A stretch of DNA of 60,356 nt from Paenibacillus dakarensis (GTDB lineage Bacteria; Bacillota; Bacilli; Paenibacillales; Paenibacillaceae), in contig NZ_CDSE01000085.1 in assembly GCF_001373415.1 (NCBI RefSeq), forward strand, positions 1-60,356, read 5' to 3'. Made by a program: the position numbers and the translations under genes. Positions 44,139 to 52,907 of this stretch are shown piece by piece; the stretch's first letter is position 1, and each line of letters starts with the position of its first letter. The notes beneath the pieces were generated by a model. The model saw only the letters and a program-made list of their open reading frames with translations, was not told the origin of the DNA and ran no database searches.

Positions 44139-44591
44139 TTAGGCTGTTGCCGGTGCAAGATCCTCCCGGTACGCTTCCAGCGATTGATCGATGATGATGC
44201 GGATCATGGCAGGATCAATATCCTGAATCCATGCCAACGCGTTATTCCACGCATTCTCCTCTATTTGCAGCGCAATCTGTTTTCTCTTCAAGTCATCTGT
44301 GCAAAAATCCAGCTCATTACACAGCTCCTGCAGACTTGAATCCGCCGCATGCCCGAGCTCGTGAGCAAACACGATGGCAAAGTAATCGTGCACGTGCTCA
44401 AGCGACCCAAAAATCTGTAAACACTGTTGTTTAATGACCTCGGTATACATTGTCACGCTGTGCATATTCATCACGTATTTCCCACCGATTAAACGGCCCC
44501 CGGGAAAATACGATTCAAGCTTCACCGTAACTTTGCTGCCCGACCGACGAAGTAATTCTGAAACCATTCGGTTCAGTACAGACTTTTTCAA
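44139..44591 (-). CDS. HExxH motif protein, possible zinc metallopeptidase
   Basis: The 150-residue protein was not assigned to a family. It contains HELGH (residues 77-81) in a hydrophobic helix (YFAIVFAHELGHAAD) and a downstream Glu-rich helix (QIEENAWNNALAW, E111/E112) that could supply the third zinc ligand, as in gluzincins. No signal peptide or membrane segment is present, so it would act in the cytoplasm. Start is TTG at 44591 with GGGAG about 10 bases upstream. It is co-directional with the MMPL gene, 131 bases away. Its small size recalls ImmA-type or anti-repressor proteases, but no HTH partner lies nearby. Confidence 0.7.
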   Translation of the reverse strand: MKKSVLNRMVSELLRRSGSKVTVKLESYFPGGRLIGGKYVMNMHSVTMYTEVIKQQCLQIFGSLEHVHDYFAIVFAHELGHAADSSLQELCNELDFCTDDLKRKQIALQIEENAWNNALAWIQDIDPAMIRIIIDQSLEAYREDLAPATA

Positions 44592-44722
44592 ATGCTCATG
44601 GCTCCCTTAATAAAGAATACAATTTATTATAAGAGAACCTTATGAAAATATGCAACGAAAACCAATGATTTGTTACAGAAAATGTGAATAATTCGCGTAG
44701 CTCGCCAGCTTTCTGCCCGCCG

Positions 44723-46948
44723 TCAGCCCCGCTGCTGTACGCCTTCATTGCCTGTTTCAGCTGGAGCCTTACCTGGCCAAAATGCTGCCTTGCCAAGCAG
44801 ACTTGTAATCGCCGGCACGAGAAACGGCCTTACAATAAAGGTATCCAGCAGGACGCCAATCGCCGTAATGACACCAAATTGTACAAGTACCTGAATGGGC
44901 AGCGTAGCAAGCACGGCAAAGGTGCCAGCCAGAATCAGGCCTGCGGACGTAATGACAGGTCCCGTCTCATGTACTCCCTCACGGATGGCTTGCTTCAGCG
45001 GCATGTGCCGGCTCTTTTTCCAGATGCTTGAGATCATGAAGATATTATAATCCTCGCCAAGCGCAACCAGGAATACGAATGAATACAGCGGAATCGCCCC
45101 TTGGATCGCATCCGCGCCCATCCCGTAATGCAGAACGATCCAGCCCAGTCCAAGCGCTGAGAAATAGGAGAGGATTACGGTAAGCACCAAATAAACGGTA
45201 GCAACAACAGATCGTAAATACAGCAGAAGCAGCAGCGTAATCATCCCGATGACAATCGGAATAATGAGATACGTATCACGCTCTCCGATCTGCTCGGTGT
45301 CATACTGAGCCGCTGTCTGGCCGGAAATCCATACCTTGGATTCAGGGGATGAAATGCCTGCCGCCTGGAGCGCTTCTTCTGCTGTTGCCCGCAGATCAGG
45401 AATGTGTTTCATCGCCTCCAGCTCATAAGGATTCATCGTGAACTCCAGATCATACGCGGTGATGTTCGGATTCTGTTCACCTGGAACCGGATCACCCGTT
45501 TTACTGATATAAGGAAGAGCGCTTAAGCTCTCTTGTAACTGCGAAACGTCCTTACCCTCCGTATCAACCATCACTTTAACCGGAGCAAGCTCACCCGGTG
45601 TAAACTGCTTGCTGATCATATCAAAGCCCTCACGGGAAGACATATCTTTCGGGAAAGACGACATCATATCATACGTAAACTTCACCTGCGGCGTAAAGGC
45701 TGCCAGGCCGCCAAGCAGAACAAGTCCTGCCAGAACGACCGTCCAGGGCTTACGAGTCACCAGGCGGCCGATCCAGTTGTCCTTGCGCTCCTTGTGGATT
45801 TTCACCGGCTTACCTTTGCTGCGTGCATGTTCCTCCTCCATTTCCGGTGTACGAGGCACGAACGGATAGAACGATGCACGGCCAAATATAGCCAGCATTG
45901 CCGGGACGAGTGTAAGACTCGCGATAAACATAACCAGAATGGCAAAACTAAACGGTACAGCAAACCGGTGGTACGCCCCATACCGGGCGAATAACAGGGC
46001 AAGCATCGCGATCACAACCGTAATCCCGCTCATGGCGATGGCACCGGAGGATTGCGTAATGGCTTTTAACAGCGCTGCGGTCTTGTTCTTCTCTTCACGC
46101 AAGTCCTGGCGGAAACGCGAGATGATAAACAGGCAATAATCCGTTCCGGCTCCGAACAGAAGCACCGTCATGATCGAGATTGCCTGACTATCCACTGTAA
46201 TCCATCCTTTGTCGGCCATAAAGCCAAGTACCGGGCTGATTACCCCGTAGGCGAAACCGACTGCAACGAGCGGAATGAGTGCCAGAATCGGAGAACGATA
46301 AATGAGAAGCAATATAATCAGCACCAGCAATACAGTAGCGATCAGCAGGGAAACATCGGCATTTTTGAACAGCCCTGTTGCATCAACGGAAATACCTGCC
46401 GGGCCGGTAACTCTGGCGGCAAGTTCCGATTTACCTATATCCGTGGAGAAGGGGTCCATGCCGAAGATCTGTTCGACCTGAGCCTCTACTGCTGCAATAC
46501 CTTCCTCCAGCTGTTCTGCACCTGCCGTTGAATCAAAAAACACAGGTGTCACCATGGCACTTCCGTCTTCAGACAATTGAGCCTTCAGTGCAGGCAGCGG
46601 CATCTTGTCAAACGGAACAAGGCCCTTCTGATGGGGAGCAGGCTCCTCAGCAAGCTTCGCGAACAGCTCCTGAAAATGTCCCAAATCCTCATCCGTCAAT
46701 CCGCCTTCTCTCTGCCAGACCAACAAGGCGGGAATCCCTTCACCGCTCGGAAATTCCTGCGCAGCCACAGCTTCGGCCTGAACGGACCAGCTGCTATCCG
46801 GCAGGTTCGGTGCATTGTTCTTTTCTTTCTCATTAACCATCGGCCATATGAGATTGAGAACAGCGACCACAGCGATCCATACCACCAGTGTTACCCATTT
46901 CGTCTTGGGACCGGCCACCCATCTTCCGTACCCGGTTTGCTCTTTCAT
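44723..46948 (-). CDS. MMPL-family (RND superfamily) transporter
   Basis: The 741-residue membrane protein has two MMPL halves, each with a large extracytoplasmic loop and about six helices. The conserved Asp-Tyr motifs GTDYCLFIISRFR and GEDYNIFMISSIW are present in both halves. Such proteins export lipids, siderophores or drugs using the proton gradient. It is close to the YdgH type of Bacillus. ATG at 46948 has GGGGG 9 bases upstream; a TTG two codons earlier is too near. A TetR gene is divergent, with a candidate operator between, so TetR repression is likely. Confidence 0.9.
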   Translation of the reverse strand: MKEQTGYGRWVAGPKTKWVTLVVWIAVVAVLNLIWPMVNEKEKNNAPNLPDSSWSVQAEAVAAQEFPSGEGIPALLVWQREGGLTDEDLGHFQELFAKLAEEPAPHQKGLVPFDKMPLPALKAQLSEDGSAMVTPVFFDSTAGAEQLEEGIAAVEAQVEQIFGMDPFSTDIGKSELAARVTGPAGISVDATGLFKNADVSLLIATVLLVLIILLLIYRSPILALIPLVAVGFAYGVISPVLGFMADKGWITVDSQAISIMTVLLFGAGTDYCLFIISRFRQDLREEKNKTAALLKAITQSSGAIAMSGITVVIAMLALLFARYGAYHRFAVPFSFAILVMFIASLTLVPAMLAIFGRASFYPFVPRTPEMEEEHARSKGKPVKIHKERKDNWIGRLVTRKPWTVVLAGLVLLGGLAAFTPQVKFTYDMMSSFPKDMSSREGFDMISKQFTPGELAPVKVMVDTEGKDVSQLQESLSALPYISKTGDPVPGEQNPNITAYDLEFTMNPYELEAMKHIPDLRATAEEALQAAGISSPESKVWISGQTAAQYDTEQIGERDTYLIIPIVIGMITLLLLLYLRSVVATVYLVLTVILSYFSALGLGWIVLHYGMGADAIQGAIPLYSFVFLVALGEDYNIFMISSIWKKSRHMPLKQAIREGVHETGPVITSAGLILAGTFAVLATLPIQVLVQFGVITAIGVLLDTFIVRPFLVPAITSLLGKAAFWPGKAPAETGNEGVQQRG

Positions 46949-47095
46949 CCTCAATATCCCCCTTGGCTCAGTTCGATTTCTAAGACTTGAAAAAATGAGT
47001 ATTGTTTGTCAGAATCAACATCATAAACTTTAAAAAAATAATATAAGCAGATGCCAATCCGCATGCAAAAATTTAACATCTCACTAATTATATAT

Positions 47096-47105
47096 ACCGG
47101 TCGGT
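47096..47105. promoter_or_regulatory. Candidate TetR operator between MMPL and TetR genes
   Basis: ACCG-GT-CGGT is an inverted repeat with a 2-base centre, the same 2-base centre as the operator at 2973-2990. It lies within the 203-base divergent gap. ACCGGTCGGT-like sites are frequent TetR targets, but the arms here are short. Confidence 0.45.
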
Positions 47106-47151
47106 TAATTAATCAAACATATTTTTTTATGCCAGAAAAGAGGGACACCCA

Positions 47152-47757
47152 ATGAAGCCATCAACACCTCGTACACCAGGCCGCCCCAAGCGGCTGGAGC
47201 AGCAGCAGCCTGTACGGGAAACGATACTGTTCATCGCTTCCAAGCTGTTTATGGAGCTTGGTTATGAAGCGGTATCCGTACAGCAGATTGCTAAGGCCTG
47301 CGATGTAACGAAAGCCTCCATCTATTATTATTTTGACGGGAAACCGCAGTTATTTACCGCAGCTGTCTCTGCCGTTCTGGAGCGCGCGAGAGCAAGCACC
47401 TCTCAATTGCTGAATCAAGATCTGCCTCTGCGGGAACGCCTTATTCATGTATCTGAAGCCAAGCTGTCCCGCTCACACGGCGACTTTGAAACAATTATGC
47501 GGGAGGCCCGCCCATCCCTTAGCCCGGAGCAGCTGGATGAAATCACGAGCAAGGAGGAACAGCTCCATGAGTGCCTTGCTGAGCATTTAACTCAAGCGAT
47601 GGAGGCAGGGGAAATACGCAGGACCGATCCGCTGCTGACTGCGCATGCTTTTTCCGCGGTTCTGATGCTGGGAATCCGGGAGATTGCGAAGGGTACACCG
47701 GCGGACAAGCTGGCCAGAGACATTGTGGATCTGTTCTGGGACGGGCTTTCAATCTGA
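47152..47757 (+). CDS. TetR-family regulator divergent from MMPL transporter
   Basis: The 201-residue protein has a basic Pro-rich leader (TPRTPGRPKRLEQ) and then a TetR helix-turn-helix (AVSVQQIAKACDVTKASIYYYF, split around residue 45), and a C-terminal ligand domain. The leader is typical of TetR members that contact DNA with an N-terminal arm. It very probably represses the divergent MMPL gene and itself. Two tandem copies of TTGGAAGGAAAC follow its end (47758-47769 and 47773-47784). Confidence 0.87.
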   Translation: MKPSTPRTPGRPKRLEQQQPVRETILFIASKLFMELGYEAVSVQQIAKACDVTKASIYYYFDGKPQLFTAAVSAVLERARASTSQLLNQDLPLRERLIHVSEAKLSRSHGDFETIMREARPSLSPEQLDEITSKEEQLHECLAEHLTQAMEAGEIRRTDPLLTAHAFSAVLMLGIREIAKGTPADKLARDIVDLFWDGLSI

Positions 47758-47809
47758 TTGGAAGGAAACTGGTTGGAAGGAAACAAGCGATTAAGTCAGC
47801 ACAAAGGGG

Positions 47810-47844
47810 CATGAATCCGGTAAATCACCGAATCCATGCCCTCT
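47810..47844. terminator. Terminator between TetR and lipid kinase genes
   Basis: GGGCATG (47810-47816) pairs with CATGCCC (47838-47844), with an inner CGGT/ACCG helix across a small internal loop, followed by TCTTTC on the plus strand. Confidence 0.62.
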
Positions 47845-47845
47845 T

Positions 47846-48733
47846 TCATTTTCCGATCAGGAACCGGAGTGCCTGTGGTCTAACGGACACCGTAACCGGT
47901 GTCTCCAGATATGTCTCTCCATCGGTATCTATCTTCATCGGCTGTTCTGTCTTCAGCGTAAGGGAGGTTGTCTGAAAATACTGAATGCTGTCATTCTTCG
48001 GCTCCCATTCCCCCTCCCCTTTACGGGCAAGCAGCTCCTTCAACAAGGGAAGCCCTGCTTCCCGAATGATCAACACATCCAGCATTCCATCCCTCAGCGC
48101 CTCTTCTCTAAACGGAAGCGACTTCGTTCCCAAAGAACGCCCGTTGGACACATAGATCATAACAGCCTCATCCTCTTGAACCCCTTCGTCTGTCTCCAAC
48201 CAGTAGCGAAATGGCTCTGCCTCGACTACGGTTTGAAGTGTGCTGATATAGTAACTGATACGTCCGAACATTCCCTTCAGATCAGCATTGATATTTTCAG
48301 AGGCCTCTGCAATCAAACCGATTCCCAGAAAATTAGTAAACACCCGCTCTCCAACGACTCCGACATCGATTCTCTCTGTATTCCCGGCCATAAGCTGCTC
48401 TGCAGCCTGAACAGGATCAGCCGACAGATTCAATGATCTGGCAAAGTCGTTGCAGGTTCCCGCAGGCAGGATGCCGATGGCAGGAGGATTCTGTAAAACG
48501 GCCAGTCCGTTCACACACTCATGGACTGTGCCGTCGCCGCCCATAATAAGCACCAGCTGAAATTCCCCGCCGCGCTCTCGGCATATCTTTTCCCCATCAC
48601 CCGGCTCCAGTGACTGGATCAGTGCGAGTTCCCGAATGTGCTGAGCCAGAATGCCTGTCACCATCCCCAGCATTTCTGCCGTCTTCTGGTTACCGGCATT
48701 TCCGTTATATATAAGCATGGCGCGTTCATACAT
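47846..48733 (-). CDS. Diacylglycerol/lipid kinase family protein (YegS/BmrU-like)
   Basis: The 295-residue protein has the DAGK catalytic domain: IYNGNAGN at the N-terminus, the nucleotide loop MGGDGTVHECVNGL near residue 65, and GILPAGTCNDFARSL near 88. The C-terminal beta-sandwich (REEALRDGMLDVLII, KIDTDGE) is complete. It would phosphorylate diacylglycerol or a related lipid at the membrane face. SD GGAGG lies 6 bases before the ATG. No operon partner is evident. Confidence 0.9.
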   Translation of the reverse strand: MYERAMLIYNGNAGNQKTAEMLGMVTGILAQHIRELALIQSLEPGDGEKICRERGGEFQLVLIMGGDGTVHECVNGLAVLQNPPAIGILPAGTCNDFARSLNLSADPVQAAEQLMAGNTERIDVGVVGERVFTNFLGIGLIAEASENINADLKGMFGRISYYISTLQTVVEAEPFRYWLETDEGVQEDEAVMIYVSNGRSLGTKSLPFREEALRDGMLDVLIIREAGLPLLKELLARKGEGEWEPKNDSIQYFQTTSLTLKTEQPMKIDTDGETYLETPVTVSVRPQALRFLIGK

Positions 48734-48847
48734 TACTGTTCCTCCTTAGAGTGGGTCCCGATATTTGTTATTACTATTACCCATTCGGATAATCGCCGGA
48801 ATCAAGCACCCCCTTCCGGCTTCCTACATCATCAGGCATAATAAAAT

Positions 48848-48897
48848 AGAAGAAGCCGACCATGAGTAGAACAATCTACTACAGGACAGCTTCTTCT
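48848..48897 (-). terminator. Terminator after SurA-N-like gene
   Basis: AGAAGAAGC (48848-48856) pairs with GCTTCTTCT (48889-48897), with an inner GTAGA/TCTAC helix, then ATTTTAT on the minus strand. Confidence 0.65.
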
Positions 48898-48963
48898 TTA
48901 TGAATATTTCTATTTCTCTAATCGTATTAGAACATCTAATTATATCCAATTCGCGCATATCCA

Positions 48964-49614
48964 TTATTCTAAATTAATATTTTTACTAACAACTTTAACT
49001 GTGCCATCTGAAATTGCTGTTTTCAGCAAATCATCTTTAAACTCTTTTAAATAAATTACAGCATCTTCGTCATTATTAAGTTTTTGAGCAGAAGCAGCTT
49101 CATCCCTTATCTTAGCGGCTAAATTTTGTTTTGATAGCATATTTTGATACTCAGGCGGGGCGATTTTTTCCCAGTGTTCTTCTTCTGTGACTCCAGCTTC
49201 TTTGATAAGCTTTTTATGAGTGTCTTGTATTTCTCTAGGCTGCTGGCTCAAAATTTTTCTATTTTTCTGTGCTTCCTTTATCCCCTCTTCTAATGCAGCT
49301 GATACGCCTTCTTTTTCAGCCAGTTGCAGAAATAGTTCTTCTTTAACCATATGTTCAAGAATTTCCGAATCACTTAGATTAGAAGGTGTGATACTGTTTT
49401 GCTCTTTATTGTTCAAAAATTCAATAGATGTAATTTTACTTGATCCAACCTCAACTAGTACTTCTTCTGCTGCCTTATTATTGATTTCTTTGTTCATTTT
49501 AATAGTCGTCATTTGGGAAGTTAATGGATCAATTGCAAAAGATGTTATTACCCCCACAGTAAGAGCTCCCGTCAGGATTATTCCTAAACCCATAATTTTT
49601 TTATTTTTCTTCAT
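48964..49614 (-). CDS. Membrane-anchored or secreted SurA-N-like protein, AT-rich gene
   Basis: The 216-residue protein has a basic start and a hydrophobic helix (about residues 7-27; signal anchor or signal peptide). The helical body (EILEHMVKEELFLQLAEKEG, EEHWEKIAPPEYQ) resembles the SurA N-terminal chaperone domain. No PPIase domain follows, so if related to PrsA/SurA it is a shortened form. Codons are strongly AT-rich (AAT, AAA, GAA) compared with its neighbours, suggesting later acquisition. ATG at 49614 has GGAGG 8 bases upstream. Function is unknown. Confidence 0.68.
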   Translation of the reverse strand: MKKNKKIMGLGIILTGALTVGVITSFAIDPLTSQMTTIKMNKEINNKAAEEVLVEVGSSKITSIEFLNNKEQNSITPSNLSDSEILEHMVKEELFLQLAEKEGVSAALEEGIKEAQKNRKILSQQPREIQDTHKKLIKEAGVTEEEHWEKIAPPEYQNMLSKQNLAAKIRDEAASAQKLNNDEDAVIYLKEFKDDLLKTAISDGTVKVVSKNINLE

Positions 49615-49852
49615 CGCATAACCCTCCCTTTTTACAAATTTTGTATACCTATAATATATAAACGCATTCCCACAAAAAAAGTTGCCTAAATTCAAAGTTA
49701 AAAGAATTTGCAAAAGTTTACCTCATCATTAAAGATTGTGAATGTTCACTTCTCCAAGGTGGTCGTCTGTTCCGCTGCTGTGCAGCTTGGGAATAGGCTG
49801 CAGCCGATAATCAGGGCGGTCCTGCCCACTGCGGCTTGGAGCGCCTCCACGA
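49615..49852. other. Spacer between SurA-N-like gene and two-component operon
   Basis: The left part is AT-rich. GTGAA-TG-TTCAC (near 49738-49749) is a short inverted repeat whose spacing does not fit FNR. No gene is supported. Confidence 0.3.
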
Positions 49853-49881
49853 TTGAAAAGAATATGAAATAGCATTAGATT
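49853..49881 (+). promoter_or_regulatory. Promoter of NarX/NarL-like two-component operon
   Basis: TTGAAA (49853-49858), a 17-bp spacer and TAGATT (49876-49881). Confidence 0.5.
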
Positions 49882-49923
49882 AAATGGTAGGTCATTTATT
49901 TTCATATATGAAGGAGAACAACC

Positions 49924-50751
49924 ATGAGCTACAGAACAATCAAATTTTTGATTTTGGTCATTCCTACGCTGACGATCGGCATCTGGGAGTTTGTCCGCCA
50001 TAAATATTTGCTGCCGTACATATCGATGGAGCTTGGGAACTGGCTGGCTCCCCTGCTTGTTTTTCTGGTCAGCATCACGCTGCTTCTTAAGCTGTTCAAC
50101 AGAATGGAGGAGCTTCAGCGGCAGCTGCGCCAAGAGCAGGCTGCGAAAGCTGCACTGGAAGAACGCGAGGCCATGGCAAAAGAGCTTCACGACGGCATTG
50201 CCCAATCGCTTTTTCTACTATCGGTCAAGGTGGACCGGATGAAATATGCAGAACAAACAGAATATGCAGCCCACTGCAGCAGTCTTCGAAAAACAGTACA
50301 AGAGATTAACGAATATGTCAGGCAAGCCATCAGCAGACTCAGGCAGCCCGCGCAAACCACGGATCTGGCTTGGGGGGACTCCATCCGGAATCTGGCTGGA
50401 CATTTTAAACAGGAAAGCGGGATTGAAGTTGAACTGAGGTGGAGCATTCCCGAGGAATTGCTGGCTGCCAAGGAAAAGGTAGAGCTGTATTCATCTCTGC
50501 AGGAGGGACTGCATAACATCCGGAAGCATGCTGCTGCAGAGCAGGTTTGCATTCTCGGAGACGAGCAGCCCGGGGGATGGAAGGTCCGGATGACAGACAA
50601 TGGATGCGGCTATAGTGGAGATCCCTTCAAGCATCCACAGCGTTTCGGTCTCCAGATTATGAAGGAGCGTGCGCAGCGGTTCGGCTGGGATATACAGCTG
50701 GAGCGTAGGCATGGACAGACCATTCTAACGATCGAAAAAAGGAAAGGATGA
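49924..50751 (+). CDS. Sensor histidine kinase, HisKA_3 (NarX-like) type
   Basis: The 275-residue kinase has two membrane helices (about 6-22 and 40-58) with a loop of only about 17 residues, so there is almost no external sensor domain. A short coiled coil leads to the HisKA_3 box AKELHDGIAQSLFLL (His near 90). The ATPase part has GLHNIRKHA and DNGCGY and is compact. Signal detection may be inside the membrane or through a partner. Its TGA overlaps the regulator start (ATGA at 50748). The pair immediately precedes nosDLYF. Confidence 0.9.
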   Translation: MSYRTIKFLILVIPTLTIGIWEFVRHKYLLPYISMELGNWLAPLLVFLVSITLLLKLFNRMEELQRQLRQEQAAKAALEEREAMAKELHDGIAQSLFLLSVKVDRMKYAEQTEYAAHCSSLRKTVQEINEYVRQAISRLRQPAQTTDLAWGDSIRNLAGHFKQESGIEVELRWSIPEELLAAKEKVELYSSLQEGLHNIRKHAAAEQVCILGDEQPGGWKVRMTDNGCGYSGDPFKHPQRFGLQIMKERAQRFGWDIQLERRHGQTILTIEKRKG

Positions 50752-51395
50752 CAGACATGCAGCCGATTCGAGTGCTTATTGCAGACGATCACCAGCACGC
50801 CAGGGAGGGTATCCGTGAAATTTTGAAATCTGATCCATTCTTTGAAGTCGTTGCCGAGGCCTGGAATGGGTACGAAGCATTTACATACACCGGAAAGTTT
50901 ATGCCTGATCTGATTCTGATGGATATCAATATGCCTGACATGAGCGGACATGAAGCAACCCGCCTAATCAAGAATGAGTACCCTTATGTCAAAATCATTA
51001 TGGTTACCATTTCCGACGATATTGCCGACCTGTTTGAGGCGATCAAAAAAGGAGCCCAGGGCTATCTGCTGAAAAACCTGAGCCCCGATGTCTGGATCGA
51101 ATACCTCCGCGCCGTTTCTATTGACGAAGCCCCTCTATCTAAAGAGCTTGCCGTTCATATGCTAAGGGAGTTTTCCACGAGGATGCCCATGCCCGGCCAT
51201 TCTCCTCTAACCTCGCGCGAGCAGGAAATTCTAAAGCAGGTAGCCAAAGGCAAGACCAACAGGGAAATATCCAAGGATTTAGTCATCTCCGAGAACACGG
51301 TCAAAAATCATCTGAAGCATATTATGAAGAAGCTCCATCTGGAAAACCGGGTGCAGCTGACCCGCTACGCCTGCGACCAGGGATGGGTTAAATGA
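50748..51395 (+). CDS. NarL/FixJ-family response regulator
   Basis: The 215-residue regulator has an intact receiver (acidic pair ADDH near 13, phospho-Asp in LILMDINMP near 58, Lys in GYLLKNL near 108) and a LuxR-type helix-turn-helix (LTSREQEILKQVAKGKTNREI, split near 155-190, then SENTVKNHLKHIMKKL). It is translationally coupled to the upstream kinase. Its likely target is the nos gene set 160 bases downstream or a distant respiratory gene. Confidence 0.92.
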   Translation: MTDMQPIRVLIADDHQHAREGIREILKSDPFFEVVAEAWNGYEAFTYTGKFMPDLILMDINMPDMSGHEATRLIKNEYPYVKIIMVTISDDIADLFEAIKKGAQGYLLKNLSPDVWIEYLRAVSIDEAPLSKELAVHMLREFSTRMPMPGHSPLTSREQEILKQVAKGKTNREISKDLVISENTVKNHLKHIMKKLHLENRVQLTRYACDQGWVK

Positions 51396-51439
51396 CCCTT
51401 TCGGGCTATTTCATGTCTTGAAAGATTTATTTTACGATA

Positions 51440-51526
51440 AAAAGAGACCAGCCGAAGTCTAATCTGCTTTGATCCGTAAAAGGCTTTATGCTGCGGCAGA
51501 AATGCCCGGCGGTATCGGTCTTTTTT
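51440..51526 (+). other. Structured leader upstream of nosD
   Basis: AAAAGAGACC (51440-51449) can pair with GGTCTTTTTT (51517-51526, one G-U), closing a region that holds GCCG/CGGC (51451-51454 with 51507-51510) and a GGCA-GAAA-TGCC tetraloop hairpin (51495-51506). The T tract belongs to the closing stem. It lies 26 bases before the nosD SD and could be a leader fold or an attenuator. Confidence 0.35.
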
Positions 51527-51554
51527 CGGAACGCCTCAGGCAAGGAGGTGCATG

Positions 51555-52907
51555 ATGCAAAGCTATATTCTGAAGCGCACGGTCCTCCGTGCTTTTTTTA
51601 TTATTACCGTGCTATTACTGGCCCTTCCCCGGCTTCCCGGCACCGCCCGGGCAGAGGAGCCAGAGCCGATTCCGCTTCAGCCGATCATTGACCAGGCTGC
51701 TCCACAAGGGGTGCTTAAGCTGGAAGAGACGTCTTACAGTGGACCTGTCATCATCGACAAGCCGCTTACCCTGATTTCAGATCGTGGCAAAATAGTGAAC
51801 GACAGCAGCAGTCCTGCGCTTACCATTAGCGCCGAGGGGGTTACTGTAAAAGGGCTTACCATTGTCCAGCTGCACCGGGATGCGTCGATACCCGCTGTCC
51901 TCGTGAAATCGGATGACAACAAGCTCCAGCAGCTGACAATCAAGACACTCGGATCAGGCATCCAGCTGCGGAAGGCGGACGGCAATCTGCTGCAGGACCA
52001 CGTGATTGTAGGCGGCAAAATGACCGGCCAAAACCCGTCCACGGTCCTGCGGGGCAACGGAATTGATCTGTATGAATCAAACCGGAATACCATCTCCGGT
52101 AATCGCATCGACCTGATGCAGGATGGGATTTATGTAGAGGGAGGCTCCTCTTCCACCGTCCGTGACAACCTCGTGATCCGTTCACGGTACGGATATCACT
52201 TTATGTTTACGAAGAAGCTGCTTCTTGAGGGAAATGAAGGCGTCTCTAATATCACCGGTGCTATGATCATGAGCGTTTCAGCTGCCGAGGTGCTCGGCAA
52301 CACGTTTGAGAAGCAGAGCAGCAATGTAAACTCGCAAGGGCTCCTGCTGTATGACGTCCAGCAATCACTTGTGGAAGACAACACCGTAAAGGGAAACCGG
52401 GTCGGACTGTTTGTGCAGCTGTCCGGGGATAATCAACTGTCGGGCAACGACATCGCCGGTAACTTTATCGGCCTGCAGCTTCTCGATTCCAAGGAAAATC
52501 TCATAACCGGGAATACGTTTCAAGCTAACGTGGTGCCGGCCCAATCGGTCGGCAGCTCCGGAAACACAGCGGACCGCAACTATTGGGATAGCGCCAGTGT
52601 GCTGGATGAAGACGGCGACGGCTTCAGCGATCTGCCGTACGAGGTCAATCCGTTCTTCCTGCAGGTGACCGGAGCCGTCCCCGCTTTTCAACTGCTGTTC
52701 GATTCTCCGGGCATGCCGGTGCTGGAGGAGCTGTTTCACACCCATACCGGGGATTGGCTGAAGGATACCTCCCCGCTGCTGCAGCCCGCGGGCACTGCAC
52801 CGGAAAACAAGGACGGGGCAGCCGATGGCAGCATTGCGGCGGTTTCGGCGTTTCTGCTGTCACTCGGTCTGCTCTCTATCATTCATTTTAGGAGGGTCAA
52901 AAGATGA
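51555..52907 (+). CDS. nosD: Copper-maturation protein NosD
   Basis: The 450-residue protein has a signal peptide (cleavage likely after TARA, near residue 34), a parallel beta-helix of repeated NTISGN/LVEDNTV/NLITGNTF units (about 60-340), the NYWDSASVLDEDGDGFSDLPY motif typical of NosD near 340, and a C-terminal membrane helix. NosD is the extracytoplasmic part of the NosDFY complex that accepts copper from NosL and passes it to nitrous oxide reductase. ATG at 51555 has AGGAGG 6 bases upstream; an ATG just before is only 3 bases away. nosL overlaps its stop. Confidence 0.93.
   Translation: MQSYILKRTVLRAFFIITVLLLALPRLPGTARAEEPEPIPLQPIIDQAAPQGVLKLEETSYSGPVIIDKPLTLISDRGKIVNDSSSPALTISAEGVTVKGLTIVQLHRDASIPAVLVKSDDNKLQQLTIKTLGSGIQLRKADGNLLQDHVIVGGKMTGQNPSTVLRGNGIDLYESNRNTISGNRIDLMQDGIYVEGGSSSTVRDNLVIRSRYGYHFMFTKKLLLEGNEGVSNITGAMIMSVSAAEVLGNTFEKQSSNVNSQGLLLYDVQQSLVEDNTVKGNRVGLFVQLSGDNQLSGNDIAGNFIGLQLLDSKENLITGNTFQANVVPAQSVGSSGNTADRNYWDSASVLDEDGDGFSDLPYEVNPFFLQVTGAVPAFQLLFDSPGMPVLEELFHTHTGDWLKDTSPLLQPAGTAPENKDGAADGSIAAVSAFLLSLGLLSIIHFRRVKR

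Noticed and set aside
47758..47784. Tandem TTGGAAGGAAAC repeats after the TetR gene
   Set aside because: Only two 12-bp copies; too few for a repeat array and no link to a known element.
49738..49749. GTGAA-TG-TTCAC near the two-component operon
   Set aside because: The spacing between half sites is 4 rather than 6 in FNR terms, and it is over 100 bp from the predicted promoter.
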